DNA of 8,884 nucleotides from Caryophanales bacterium UBA6331 (lineage in GTDB: Bacteria > Bacillota_I > Bacilli_A > RF39 > UBA660), in assembly GCA_002438065.1 (NCBI GenBank), contig DJSP01000061.1, positions 16,546-25,429 of the forward strand, given 5' to 3'. The notes under the pieces were generated by a model. That model was given only the letters and a program-made list of their open reading frames with translations, was not told where the DNA came from and ran no database searches. The position numbers and the translations under genes were made by a program. Below are positions 1 to 6,993 of the stretch, one piece after another (position 1 is the stretch's first letter; the number at the start of each line of letters is the position of its first letter).

Positions 1-31
1 TAGTAATACTGAAGTTGTTGCATTATAAATT

Positions 32-1333
32 TTATAAATCTAAATTATTAATGTATTCAATAAAATATAAAGGAATATTAATTATTTTTCCGTTTTTACA
101 TAAATTATTTAAAGAAAATCTAAATGAAATTTCATTGTCATTATTAGCATTATATTTTGTTAAACTATTATTATTTGTGCTTTTATCTGATTTTACTTCT
201 ATTGGGATTATTTTATTATTTCTTTGAATAACAAAATCGATTTCATTTCGATCAAACGTATAATAATTAGGTGCTTCTTCTTGTAAATAATTTAATACAT
301 TAGCAACATAATTTTCGGTAAATGAGCCCTTAAACTCTTCAAATAATTTATTTCCTTCAATAATAATACTACTATTTAAATTAGACATTCTTCTTAATAA
401 TCCTACATCGTTCATATATATTTTAAATGAAGATAGATCATTATAAGCTTTTAATGGAAAGTCGCATTTAGTTACTGAATAGCACTTAGTTACTAAACTA
501 GCATTATTAAGCAAATTTAAAGCATTTTCATATTCTCTTGCACGTGCTCCTTCTTTTACCACTTGATAAACAAATTTTTTATTTTCTCTTGCTAATTGAG
601 ATGGGATACTGTTCCAAATTAAGGATATTTTATTTGCTTCATTAATATTCGTATGTTTTGAAAAATCACTTTCATAAGCATCAAGTATATTTTTTTGAAT
701 TTTACTTACTTTTTCAATATCTTTATCATTAACCCAACTATTTACTGCTTCTGGCATACCTCCAACAATATAATATACTTTTAATTTTTCAATAAGTTCG
801 TCAGTAAATATTTTGGGTATTTCTTTTATTTCTTTTGTCTTTTTCATAACTTCTACTAAATTTTCTGAATTATCTGCTATTAAAAACTCACTAAAAGTCA
901 TTGGATATAGATTTAGAAAATCTACTTTGCCGACTGGAAATGATGTTTTAGATAATCTAATTCCAAGCAGTGATCCTGCACATGCAATATGATATTCTCC
1001 GGCTTCCTCACAAAAATATTTTAAAGAATTTAAGGCATTTGGGCATTCTTGAATTTCATCAAAAATTATTAATGTTGTACTAGGATTTATTTTTTTACCG
1101 TTAACAAGAGATAATTGCTCTATTATTCGTTTAGGATCTTTAGTATTTCCAAATAATTCAGCCAATCCTTCATCATGATCAAAATTAAAATATGCAACAT
1201 CATTATAATTTTCTTTTCCAAATTCTTTTAAAATATATGTTTTCCCTACTTGTCTTGCACCTTTTAAAATTAAAGGTTTTCTATCTTTACTATTTTTCCA
1301 ATTTATTAACTTTTCTATTATAAATCTCTTCAC
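32..1333 (-). CDS. AAA ATPase with C-terminal DUF4143 nuclease-like domain
   Basis: This 433-residue protein belongs to the widespread AAA_14/DUF4143 family, common in gut bacteria and archaea and of unproven function. The N-terminal ATPase shows Walker A GARQVGKT (25-32), Walker B LIIFDEIQ (88-95) followed by the family's CP, and a sensor-1-like CAGSLLG (118-124). YPMTFSEF (143-150) is typical of the family. The C-terminal part has GSFTENYV (336-343) and a PD-(D/E)xK-like pattern, E364-I-D366 followed by IPIEVK with E379 and K381, so the nuclease-like core looks intact. The length is normal. The start is GTG, chosen because a strong GAGGAGT site at 1347-1341 lies 7 bases upstream. The gene is a separate unit, preceded by 137 non-coding bases carrying three direct repeats. 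Family assignment is firm; the biological role is unknown. Confidence 0.93.
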   Translation of the reverse strand: MKRFIIEKLINWKNSKDRKPLILKGARQVGKTYILKEFGKENYNDVAYFNFDHDEGLAELFGNTKDPKRIIEQLSLVNGKKINPSTTLIIFDEIQECPNALNSLKYFCEEAGEYHIACAGSLLGIRLSKTSFPVGKVDFLNLYPMTFSEFLIADNSENLVEVMKKTKEIKEIPKIFTDELIEKLKVYYIVGGMPEAVNSWVNDKDIEKVSKIQKNILDAYESDFSKHTNINEANKISLIWNSIPSQLARENKKFVYQVVKEGARAREYENALNLLNNASLVTKCYSVTKCDFPLKAYNDLSSFKIYMNDVGLLRRMSNLNSSIIIEGNKLFEEFKGSFTENYVANVLNYLQEEAPNYYTFDRNEIDFVIQRNNKIIPIEVKSDKSTNNNSLTKYNANNDNEISFRFSLNNLCKNGKIINIPLYFIEYINNLDL

Positions 1334-1340
1334 AATATCA

Positions 1341-1347
1341 ACTCCTC
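1341..1347 (-). promoter_or_regulatory. Strong Shine-Dalgarno site deciding a GTG start
   Basis: On the minus strand the sequence is GAGGAGT, a near-complete anti-16S match, 7 bases before the GTG at 1333. This supports GTG as the real start of the DUF4143 ATPase. Confidence 0.8.
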
Positions 1348-1355
1348 AATAACAT

Positions 1356-1364
1356 ATTATCACA
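1356..1364 (-). promoter_or_regulatory. Possible extended -10 box inside repeat copy 1
   Basis: Minus-strand TGTGATAAT fits the TGnTATAAT extended -10 pattern with one mismatch and would start a transcript near 1349, leaving about 16 bases with the Shine-Dalgarno site. No good -35 is seen. Copy 3 holds the same string (1428-1420) as an alternative. The call is tentative. Confidence 0.35.
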
Positions 1365-1434
1365 CTTTTGCAAGAAATATTTACATTTTTATCACACTTT
1401 TGTGTATATTTACGTTAAAATTATCACACTTTTG
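1357..1434. repeat. Three perfect 14-bp direct repeats, 32-bp period
   Basis: The plus-strand unit TTATCACACTTTTG (minus strand CAAAAGTGTGATAA) occurs at 1357-1370, 1389-1402 and 1421-1434. Start-to-start distance is exactly 32 bases both times, close to three helical turns, so all copies face the same side of the DNA. The spacers differ apart from a shared ATATTTAC in the first two. The array fills the region just upstream of the DUF4143 ATPase. Copies 1 and 3 read TGTGATAAT on the minus strand, which resembles an extended -10 box, so the repeats could overlap promoter elements. Most likely this is an operator array for a regulator. I found no further copy in the window. Confidence 0.9.
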
Positions 1435-1446
1435 TAAATTTAAGAT

Positions 1447-1470
1447 AAAAAACCATACTATAGTATTTTC
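1447..1470 (-). terminator. Weak AU-rich terminator after the 98-residue protein gene
   Basis: Directly after the TAA at 1473-1471, the minus strand has GAAA, the perfect palindrome ATACTATAGTAT (1466-1455), then GG and six T. It can fold as a 4-bp stem with a TATA loop, extended by A-T pairs around a GG bulge. It is a plausible end for the argS-tgt unit, though the stem is weak. Confidence 0.4.
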
Positions 1471-1767
1471 TTAATTACAAAACACTACTTCATTATTTTC
1501 ATATTTTAAACATTTATCTTTACTAACTTCTTCTTTTGTTACAGGATCAACTAAAACACCAACGTAACCTTTACTTGCTAAATCTCCTAAGGTTATCTCG
1601 CCTTCACAGTTTTTCTCTAAAAAACATTTTTTAGCTGATTCTTTAATTTCATTATTAAGAACTAAGTATAATCTATCAACGTGGTTTTGATAAACTTTAA
1701 CTGCTCCAATAATAAATAAACCAATTAAAACAATTATGATTATTAAACCTTTTTTATTTATCGCCAT
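1471..1767 (-). CDS. Small membrane-anchored protein with four cysteines, unknown function
   Basis: I do not recognise this 98-residue protein. It begins with MAINKKG and a single hydrophobic segment (about 8-22), with lysines before it, predicting an N-in, C-out anchor or an uncleaved signal. The rest is a small, mostly charged extracytoplasmic domain with cysteines at 48, 54, 86 and 97, enough for two disulfides. The stretch ITLGDLASKGYVG...DPVTKEEVS (58-82) resembles the C-terminal part of pseudopilin-like proteins of low-GC bacteria, but this is only an impression. The ATG overlaps the end of tgt by 14 bases in another frame and has an AAGGA site (AAGGATTATT before ATG), so the two are translationally linked. 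It occupies the place where yajC often follows tgt, but lacks YajC sequence features. Confidence 0.8.
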   Translation of the reverse strand: MAINKKGLIIIIVLIGLFIIGAVKVYQNHVDRLYLVLNNEIKESAKKCFLEKNCEGEITLGDLASKGYVGVLVDPVTKEEVSKDKCLKYENNEVVFCN

Positions 1768-2869
1768 AATAATCCTTAATAAATTGTTCTCTAAATTCCA
1801 ACATACGATCTTCTTTTATTGCTTCTCTCATTTCTTTAGTTAAATTAACTAGGTAATTAATATTGTGAATAGATAAAAGTCTAGCTCCAAATGTTTCATC
1901 ACAATTAATTAAATGTTTAATATAGGCTTTAGTATAATGCTTACAAGCATAACAATTACATTCACTACTAATTGGAGTAAAATCTTCTTTATATTTAGCG
2001 TTTTTAATATTTATTTTGCCATATTTTGTTAAGGCATGACCATGTCTTGCTAGTCTGGTTGGAGAAACACAGTCAAAGATATCAATACCACGGATAACAT
2101 TTTCAACTAAATCGATTGGATCACCAACACCCATTAAATATCTAACCTTATTTTCTGGTAAATATTTGGTACTCATTTCAACCATTTTATACATTGTTGG
2201 TTTGTCTTCACCTACACTTGTACCACCAATTGAATAGCCATCGAAATCCATTTTGGTTAGTTCTTCGGCACAATGTTTACGTAATTCTTCATATTCGCCA
2301 CCTTGAACTATTCCAAATAAGCTTTGTCTTTCATTATTAAAAACATCTTTTCCTCTTTTAGCCCATCTAAGAGTTCTTTCAACACTTTGCCTGCAATAAT
2401 CATAGGTTGCAGGATAACCAATACATTCATCAAAACTCATAGCAATATCACTATCTAATTTATTTTGAATTTCAATTGATTTTTCAGGAGTTAAAAGTAA
2501 AGCATCTCCATTATATTGATTTTTAAACTTAACTCCTTCTTCTGTTATATCTTTTCTTTTAGCTAAACTAAATACTTGAAAACCACCTGAATCAGTTAAG
2601 ATTGGTCCATTCCAATTCATAAATTTATGTAAGCCACCCGCATGATCTATAACGGTCTCACCAGGTCTTAACCATAAATGATAGGTATTAGAAAGAATTA
2701 TACCACAATCTATTTCTTTTAATTCTTCTGGAGATAATGTTTTAACAGTTGCTTGAGTACCAACTGGCATAAACATTGGAGTTTCATATTCGCCATAATT
2801 AGTTTTAATTTTACCTAATCTAGCATTACAATTTTTATCTTTTTTAATTAATGTATATTCTATTTTCAT
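1754..2869 (-). CDS. tgt: tRNA-guanine(34) transglycosylase (queuosine synthesis)
   Basis: This enzyme exchanges guanine-34 in the anticodon of GUN tRNAs for a queuosine precursor (preQ1 in most bacteria) in the cytoplasm. The 371-residue length is standard. Conserved residues are all present: D93 in LTDSGGFQVFSL, D147 and C149 in SFDEC, Q189 in GIVQGG, the GG loop in YSIGGTSVGE (212-221), nucleophile D266 in FDCVSPTR, and zinc ligands C304, C306, C309 and H335. The start is ATG with a full AAAGGAG site 5 bases upstream; that site overlaps the argS stop (TAAAGGAG), so the genes are coupled. No queA or other queuosine gene is in the window, so whether it uses preQ1 made by the cell, imported preQ1 or queuine cannot be told here. 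Confidence 0.97.
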   Translation of the reverse strand: MKIEYTLIKKDKNCNARLGKIKTNYGEYETPMFMPVGTQATVKTLSPEELKEIDCGIILSNTYHLWLRPGETVIDHAGGLHKFMNWNGPILTDSGGFQVFSLAKRKDITEEGVKFKNQYNGDALLLTPEKSIEIQNKLDSDIAMSFDECIGYPATYDYCRQSVERTLRWAKRGKDVFNNERQSLFGIVQGGEYEELRKHCAEELTKMDFDGYSIGGTSVGEDKPTMYKMVEMSTKYLPENKVRYLMGVGDPIDLVENVIRGIDIFDCVSPTRLARHGHALTKYGKINIKNAKYKEDFTPISSECNCYACKHYTKAYIKHLINCDETFGARLLSIHNINYLVNLTKEMREAIKEDRMLEFREQFIKDYYGDK

Positions 2870-2879
2870 ATATACTCCT

Positions 2880-4595
2880 TTAAATTTTATCTGGTAAAGT
2901 GATTGCTAAAATATTAAGTAAATATTTATTAATTTTATATACTTCATTTATTAAAGTTAAATAACTTTCTTTAACAATATCATCTTGTTCAGTTAATACT
3001 TCGTGATTTGAATAGAAAGCATTAAATGATGAAGTTAATTTATAAATATATTCACATATTTCGTTTAAACTTCTCATATTAAATGATTTTTCAATAACAC
3101 TTCTTAATTTAATAATATTAATTAAAATATCTCTTTCTTCTTTGGTGTTTATCTTATAATATTTATCATATTTTAAATTACTTTTACTTAATAAACTTTT
3201 CATTCTAACTGTACTATATAAAATGTATGGACCTGTTTTACCATTTATATCACTAAATTTAACTGGATCAAATACATAATCACTAGTACGATTAGGAAGT
3301 AAATCTGCATATTTAATAGCAGCGATAGCTAAAACTTCAGCTAAATCATCTTTATCTTCTTCTTTAATATTATCTTTAATTACTTTTCTTGTTTCAGTTT
3401 TAACGATACTGATTAATTCTCTTAAAGACATTATGCCACCATCTCTAGTTTTAAATGGTTTTCCATCTGGTCCATTAAGTGTTCCAAAACCAAACCATTC
3501 TAGGCTTATATCTTTAGGAACAATTCCGCTTTTATAAGCTGCTCTAAAGGCTTCAACAAAATGTAGTTCTTGTCTTACGTCAGTTAAATAAAAATATTTT
3601 GATGCCTTAAATCTTTTAATTCTTGAGTAAAGAGTTGCAAGTTCAGTTGTATCGTAAAGTACACCTCCATCACTTTTTAATAACATAACAGGAGGTATTT
3701 CTTTTTTATCAGTTTCTTCTTTAACATCAATAATTGTTGCGCCATTAGAAATAGTTGTAAAGGGTTTAGTAATTGTTAAAACATCTTCAATATAATCATC
3801 AGCATCTCTTTCACCTTCATATAAATCAAAAGTACAATTAAGTTTTTTATAAATATCTTCAATATCTAAAATTGATAATTTAGTAAAGGCTTTGTATAGA
3901 TCATAGATTCCTTTTTCTTTCTTTTGTAATCTAACAGTTAGTTCTCTAGCTTCATTTAGATATTCTTCATCCTCTTTAGCTTTAGCGCTCGCTAATGGAT
4001 AAATATCATATAAATCTTCTAAGGTAACAGGAGATTCTTCTGGATAACTATCTAAATTAGGATTAAAGAAATCTAAATTAGGATATCGATGTTTAATTTC
4101 ACAGATAATTAATCCCATAGGTCTACCCCAGTCACCATAATGAACATCACTTATTGTTTTGTAACCAACAGCTTCACATAATCTTTTTAAGGCTTCTCCA
4201 ATATTAGGACTTCTTAAATGTCCGGCATGAAGGGCTTTAGCAACATTTGCTCCACCATAATCTAAGAAAATAGTTTCATCAGTATTTATTTTAAAAGTAT
4301 TTACATCAAAGTTATTAACTATTTCATTAAGATAATCTATTAAAGCTTTATCTGATAAAGTTATATTTATAAATCCATTAACGTTAGATACTTCTTTAAA
4401 CATATCATTATCTTTTAATTTACTAACTATTTCATCAGCTATAGCCATTGGACTTTTATGCATTGTTTTGGCAAGTTTGAACGCTCCATTATATTGATAA
4501 TCACTTATATCTGGTCTATTACTAACTGATATTTCTGGGGTCTCATCATAGCCAAGTTCTTTAATTATTTCATTTATTTTTAATACTAAGTTCAC
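2880..4595 (-). CDS. argS: Arginyl-tRNA synthetase
   Basis: This class Ia synthetase charges tRNA-Arg with arginine using ATP. The 571-residue length matches the family. In order: an ArgRS N-terminal additional domain (about 1-90); the HIGH-type signature AKALHAGHLRS (119-129, HAGH at 123-126); YGDWGRPMG (153-161); the ArgRS replacement for KMSK, DGKPFKTRDGG (377-387); and a C-terminal DALR anticodon-binding domain, entered near TGPYILYSTVRM (454-465). The GDWG motif is followed by RPMG rather than the more usual TQFG, as in some other low-GC bacteria. The start is GTG, with GGAG 9 bases upstream; an ATG just upstream in frame runs into TAA. First gene of the argS-tgt-small protein unit. The 66-base leader has no room for a T-box. 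Confidence 0.97.
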   Translation of the reverse strand: MNLVLKINEIIKELGYDETPEISVSNRPDISDYQYNGAFKLAKTMHKSPMAIADEIVSKLKDNDMFKEVSNVNGFINITLSDKALIDYLNEIVNNFDVNTFKINTDETIFLDYGGANVAKALHAGHLRSPNIGEALKRLCEAVGYKTISDVHYGDWGRPMGLIICEIKHRYPNLDFFNPNLDSYPEESPVTLEDLYDIYPLASAKAKEDEEYLNEARELTVRLQKKEKGIYDLYKAFTKLSILDIEDIYKKLNCTFDLYEGERDADDYIEDVLTITKPFTTISNGATIIDVKEETDKKEIPPVMLLKSDGGVLYDTTELATLYSRIKRFKASKYFYLTDVRQELHFVEAFRAAYKSGIVPKDISLEWFGFGTLNGPDGKPFKTRDGGIMSLRELISIVKTETRKVIKDNIKEEDKDDLAEVLAIAAIKYADLLPNRTSDYVFDPVKFSDINGKTGPYILYSTVRMKSLLSKSNLKYDKYYKINTKEERDILINIIKLRSVIEKSFNMRSLNEICEYIYKLTSSFNAFYSNHEVLTEQDDIVKESYLTLINEVYKINKYLLNILAITLPDKI

Positions 4596-4616
4596 TTAAA
4601 TCAACTCCATTTGTAT

Positions 4617-4622
4617 ATTATC
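4617..4622 (-). promoter_or_regulatory. Probable -10 box of argS
   Basis: Minus-strand GATAAT (5 of 6 to TATAAT) lies between the rmuC terminator and argS. It would start transcription around 4610, just before the GGAG site. The sequence 17 bases upstream is a T-rich run without a clear -35, so the call rests on position and the -10 alone. Confidence 0.4.
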
Positions 4623-4636
4623 ATAATTTTTAAAAG

Positions 4637-4660
4637 AAAAAAACTATCAAAATAGTTTTT
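4637..4660 (-). terminator. Intrinsic terminator of the rmuC unit
   Basis: A 9-bp perfect stem, AAAAACTAT with ATAGTTTTT (arms 4660-4652 and 4647-4639 on the minus strand), closes a 4-base TTTG loop and continues into T's to 4637. It begins one base after the rmuC stop. Because it is flanked by A's and T's on both sides it could work in either direction, but all neighbours are on the minus strand. Confidence 0.8.
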
Positions 4661-4661
4661 A

Positions 4662-5723
4662 TCAATCTTTATGTTCAATTAAATTAACATTATTAATTGA
4701 ATCAAATCTCTTTGTAATTTTCTCTGTTGTTGTATGAATATCTTCTACGTCTTTACTCACTGTATTTATACTTCTTGATAATTTATCCCATCTTTCACGA
4801 TATCTACCAAATTCAATACCAAGCTTAGTTAATTCCTCATGAATAACTTTTGCATATTTATCCCTTTCAATATTCATAACTACCATATTAATAATAGTTA
4901 GTGTACTCATTAAAGTAGTTGGTCCTGCTATCCATACATTTGATTTATAAGAATATTCTAGCAAATCCGGATGATATGCATTAATTTCCGCAAATATTGC
5001 TTCAGCTGGTAAAAACAAAATTGCTTCTGGTGCCGTTTCTCCAGGTATTATATATTTAGTTCTAATAGCGTCAATATGCTTTTTAACATCCACCTTAAAC
5101 GCTTTTAAAGCAGCATCTCTTTCCGCCTTAGGTAAATTTCGATCAGTCATTATCTCATAATGTTCTAAAGGAAATTTTGAATCTATGCAAATAGTACCTA
5201 ATGGATTTGGAGCATAAATAACAGCATCAGCAATATATCCATTTTTCATAGTAACTTGGGTATTATATACTTTTTTTACATCACCAAACACGCTAGATAA
5301 AATATAATTTAAATTAGTTTCTCCAAATATACCTCTAGTCTTTTTATCAGTTAAAACAGACTGTAAACTAATGATATCTTGACTTAAATTATCAATCTTT
5401 TTTTGAGCTTCATCTATCTTACCAATTCTTTCTAAAACTGTACTAAAAGTCTTATTTGTCTTTTCAAAATTAACATCTAATCTCTCATTAACTTTATCAT
5501 TAATATAATTAAGTCTTTGTTCTATAACCATATTAGTTTCTTTAAAATCTCTATCTATATCTTTACTAAATTCATATTTAAAATCACCTAAAGACTTAGT
5601 AAAATTAGTTTCAAACTTTCCTAATCTTTCTATCATTTCATTATTATTATTTTTCCTTAATAAAGAAATAATTAACAATATAATAACAATAACTAATAAA
5701 CCAATAATAATATATTCTAACAT
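4662..5723 (-). CDS. rmuC: RmuC family DNA recombination protein
   Basis: RmuC proteins are membrane-tethered, nuclease-like proteins linked to limiting recombination at inverted repeats, and in some bacteria to phage defence. This 353-residue copy has an N-terminal membrane helix (about 4-22), a coiled-coil stretch (about 28-125) and the RmuC domain (about 128-310). Visible motifs are KTRGIFGE (128-135), ADAVI (166-170), CIDSK with D181 and K183 fitting a PD-(D/E)xK core, FLPAEAIFAE (237-246) and PTTLMSTL (268-275). ATG start with GGAG 9 bases upstream, inside the end of the preceding membrane protein gene, whose stop is 6 bases away, so the two form one unit. The stop is TGA followed at once by TAA. 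Family call is strong; biological role here is inferred from relatives. Confidence 0.95.
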   Translation of the reverse strand: MLEYIIIGLLVIVIILLIISLLRKNNNNEMIERLGKFETNFTKSLGDFKYEFSKDIDRDFKETNMVIEQRLNYINDKVNERLDVNFEKTNKTFSTVLERIGKIDEAQKKIDNLSQDIISLQSVLTDKKTRGIFGETNLNYILSSVFGDVKKVYNTQVTMKNGYIADAVIYAPNPLGTICIDSKFPLEHYEIMTDRNLPKAERDAALKAFKVDVKKHIDAIRTKYIIPGETAPEAILFLPAEAIFAEINAYHPDLLEYSYKSNVWIAGPTTLMSTLTIINMVVMNIERDKYAKVIHEELTKLGIEFGRYRERWDKLSRSINTVSKDVEDIHTTTEKITKRFDSINNVNLIEHKD

Positions 5724-5729
5724 TTTAAT

Positions 5730-6317
5730 CTACTCCATTCTAAATTTTTTACTTACAATTTTACTTATTATAAATGCAAATAACATAAATAAACCAATTT
5801 CTATTAAAGTTACCGGATTATTTATACTTTCTATTAAACTAGTACCAATAAACTCCCAAAATAGCACTAAGGATATTTTACCAATAAGAATACTTATTAT
5901 ATATTTTTTCTTATCAATACCAGCTAGTCCACAAGCAATATTAACTAAAAACGCTGGTGTAAATGGCATCGCTATAATAAGTGATAATTCTTCTAACTTT
6001 AATTTTTGAATTTGCTTAGTAATTCTTTTTAACTTCTTATGTTCACTCTTATCTAACATATTATAATAATGATTTTTTAATTTGTTTGAACAAAATGAAT
6101 ATGAAATATAACATCCTATACATGTAAAAATATAACTTATTATAAACCCATGTATATATCCCATATAATATGCATTTACAGTAATAAATAGTGACAAAGG
6201 AAGTATTGGAAATATACTTTCACTAATAATTAAAAAACACGCTAAAATAGGAGCAAACGCACCTAAATCATTCATAACATTTTCTAATATCGTATTTATA
6301 AACTCAAATATATTCAT
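5730..6317 (-). CDS. VTT-domain (TVP38/TMEM64-like, DedA superfamily) membrane protein
   Basis: This polytopic protein of 195 residues (from the ATG) has several hydrophobic segments, roughly 18-36, 40-77, 110-133, 139-160 and 170-188. It shows the two re-entrant-loop signatures of the family: SESIFPILPLSLF (32-44) and MPFTPAFLVNIACGLAGI (117-134). Members act in lipid scrambling or small-molecule transport; the substrate here is unknown. The arginine usually found before the second proline motif is replaced by Ala-Met. The longest frame would start at TTG 6335, but a TATAAT box at 6329-6324 ends six bases before the ATG at 6317, so that ATG is preferred and the mRNA is probably leaderless. 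No Shine-Dalgarno site precedes either start. It is followed closely by rmuC in one unit. Confidence 0.87.
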   Translation of the reverse strand: MNIFEFINTILENVMNDLGAFAPILACFLIISESIFPILPLSLFITVNAYYMGYIHGFIISYIFTCIGCYISYSFCSNKLKNHYYNMLDKSEHKKLKRITKQIQKLKLEELSLIIAMPFTPAFLVNIACGLAGIDKKKYIISILIGKISLVLFWEFIGTSLIESINNPVTLIEIGLFMLFAFIISKIVSKKFRME

Positions 6318-6323
6318 AATATG

Positions 6324-6352
6324 ATTATAAAACAAATTATTTTTTATTTAAA
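6324..6352 (-). promoter_or_regulatory. Sigma-A promoter for a leaderless transcript (membrane protein-rmuC)
   Basis: On the minus strand: -35 TTTAAA (6352-6347, 4 of 6), a 17-base spacer, and a perfect -10 TATAAT (6329-6324). Six bases (CATATT) then precede ATG at 6317, so the predicted first transcribed base is the A of the start codon. The promoter directly follows the terminator of the upstream gene. Confidence 0.7.
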
Positions 6353-6363
6353 GCCCATTTTAC

Positions 6364-6391
6364 ACTAAAAAAAGATAGACTTAACTATCTT
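6364..6391 (-). terminator. Intrinsic terminator folded over the stop codon
   Basis: Minus-strand stem AAGATAG (6391-6385) pairs with CTATCTT (6378-6372) around the loop TTAAGT (6384-6379), followed by a T run. The TAA stop of the glucosaminidase-like gene (6383-6381) lies in the loop, and the 5' arm is coding sequence. Confidence 0.8.
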
Positions 6392-6986
6392 CTATAATTG
6401 TATTTTTTATTTCATTATAATAATTATTTACTTTAAAGGCCCAAGACGTACTTTCAGCATACTTTGGATTCATCTTTTCAGCTGTATCAAGACCAACACT
6501 ATAATAATTATAATAAACTAAATCTAAATATGATTTTATACCATCTTCTAAAGTATCAAATTTTTTATATGATCCACCATTACATGAAGGACTACCCTTT
6601 ATGCCTCCAATATTATTACAACTTCTAGCAAGAGAAGAACAACCCCATTTACATCCAGTTTCTAAATTAACAATAGCAACAGCTAAATACGGATCTAATC
6701 CAGTTGCATCGGTATATTTAGCAAAATGTTCTCCCGTTCCTTCTAAATCACTATATAAATTTTTATTCAACTTTAGGGTTAACTCTTCAACTGTTAAATC
6801 ATCCCATATAACTTTTCTTGTTGTAGTAGTTATTACTTCCTCGGTTGTAATTATATTTTCATCTAAATTAGCAATAACCTCAGGTTCTTTATTTTTATCA
6901 TTTACCTTTATCATTACTCCACTTAATATTATAAGTAAGCAAAAACAAAAGCTTATTATTAAATCTCCATTAATTTTCTTTTTCAT
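6381..6986 (-). CDS. Membrane-anchored glucosaminidase-like cell-wall hydrolase
   Basis: This 201-residue protein probably cleaves peptidoglycan glycan strands outside the cell. It starts MKKKINGD and has a hydrophobic anchor or signal (about 8-26), then a Thr-rich linker (about 47-57) and a lysozyme-fold/glucosaminidase domain (about 80-197). Visible signatures are AVAIVNLETG with likely catalytic E109, CNNIGGIKG (123-131), YKKFDTLEDGIKSYLD (140-155) and YAESTSWAFKVNNYYNEI (176-193). Cysteines 112, 116, 123 and 135 cluster around the active site and could form two disulfides. A longer frame begins at ATG 7007, but the -10 box lies between the two ATGs, so the ATG at 6986 is chosen. Single-gene unit with its own promoter and terminator. 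No peptidoglycan-binding repeat is present. The enzyme class is confident; GH73 versus another lysozyme-like family is less so. Confidence 0.88.
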   Translation of the reverse strand: MKKKINGDLIISFCFCLLIILSGVMIKVNDKNKEPEVIANLDENIITTEEVITTTTRKVIWDDLTVEELTLKLNKNLYSDLEGTGEHFAKYTDATGLDPYLAVAIVNLETGCKWGCSSLARSCNNIGGIKGSPSCNGGSYKKFDTLEDGIKSYLDLVYYNYYSVGLDTAEKMNPKYAESTSWAFKVNNYYNEIKNTIIEDS

Positions 6987-6993
6987 AAAATCT

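Noticed and set aside
15..227. Plus-strand open frame of 70 codons
   Set aside because: It lies wholly opposite the end of the DUF4143 ATPase gene, is mostly Leu/Phe/Ile as expected for an antisense shadow in AT-rich DNA, and lacks a ribosome site.
1357..1434. CRISPR array
   Set aside because: Repeats of 14 bases with 18-base AT-rich spacers are too short for CRISPR, and no cas gene is present.
1471..1767. YajC preprotein translocase subunit
   Set aside because: Position after tgt and size fit, but the charged, cysteine-bearing C-terminal domain and positive N-terminus do not match YajC, which lacks these features.
4596..4661. T-box riboswitch in front of argS
   Set aside because: Only 66 bases separate rmuC and argS, and the sole hairpin there is the rmuC terminator, upstream of the likely -10 box.
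4660..4664. TGA read as tryptophan (Mycoplasma-type code)
   Set aside because: TGA at the end of rmuC is followed directly by TAA, so it is uninformative alone, but the genes are full length without in-frame TGA and the tryptophan codons checked are TGG, which supports the standard code.
4662..5723. RmuC as the nuclease partner of the HerA-like ATPase
   Set aside because: The genes are separated by two others and by two predicted terminators and promoters, so there is no operon evidence for a pair.
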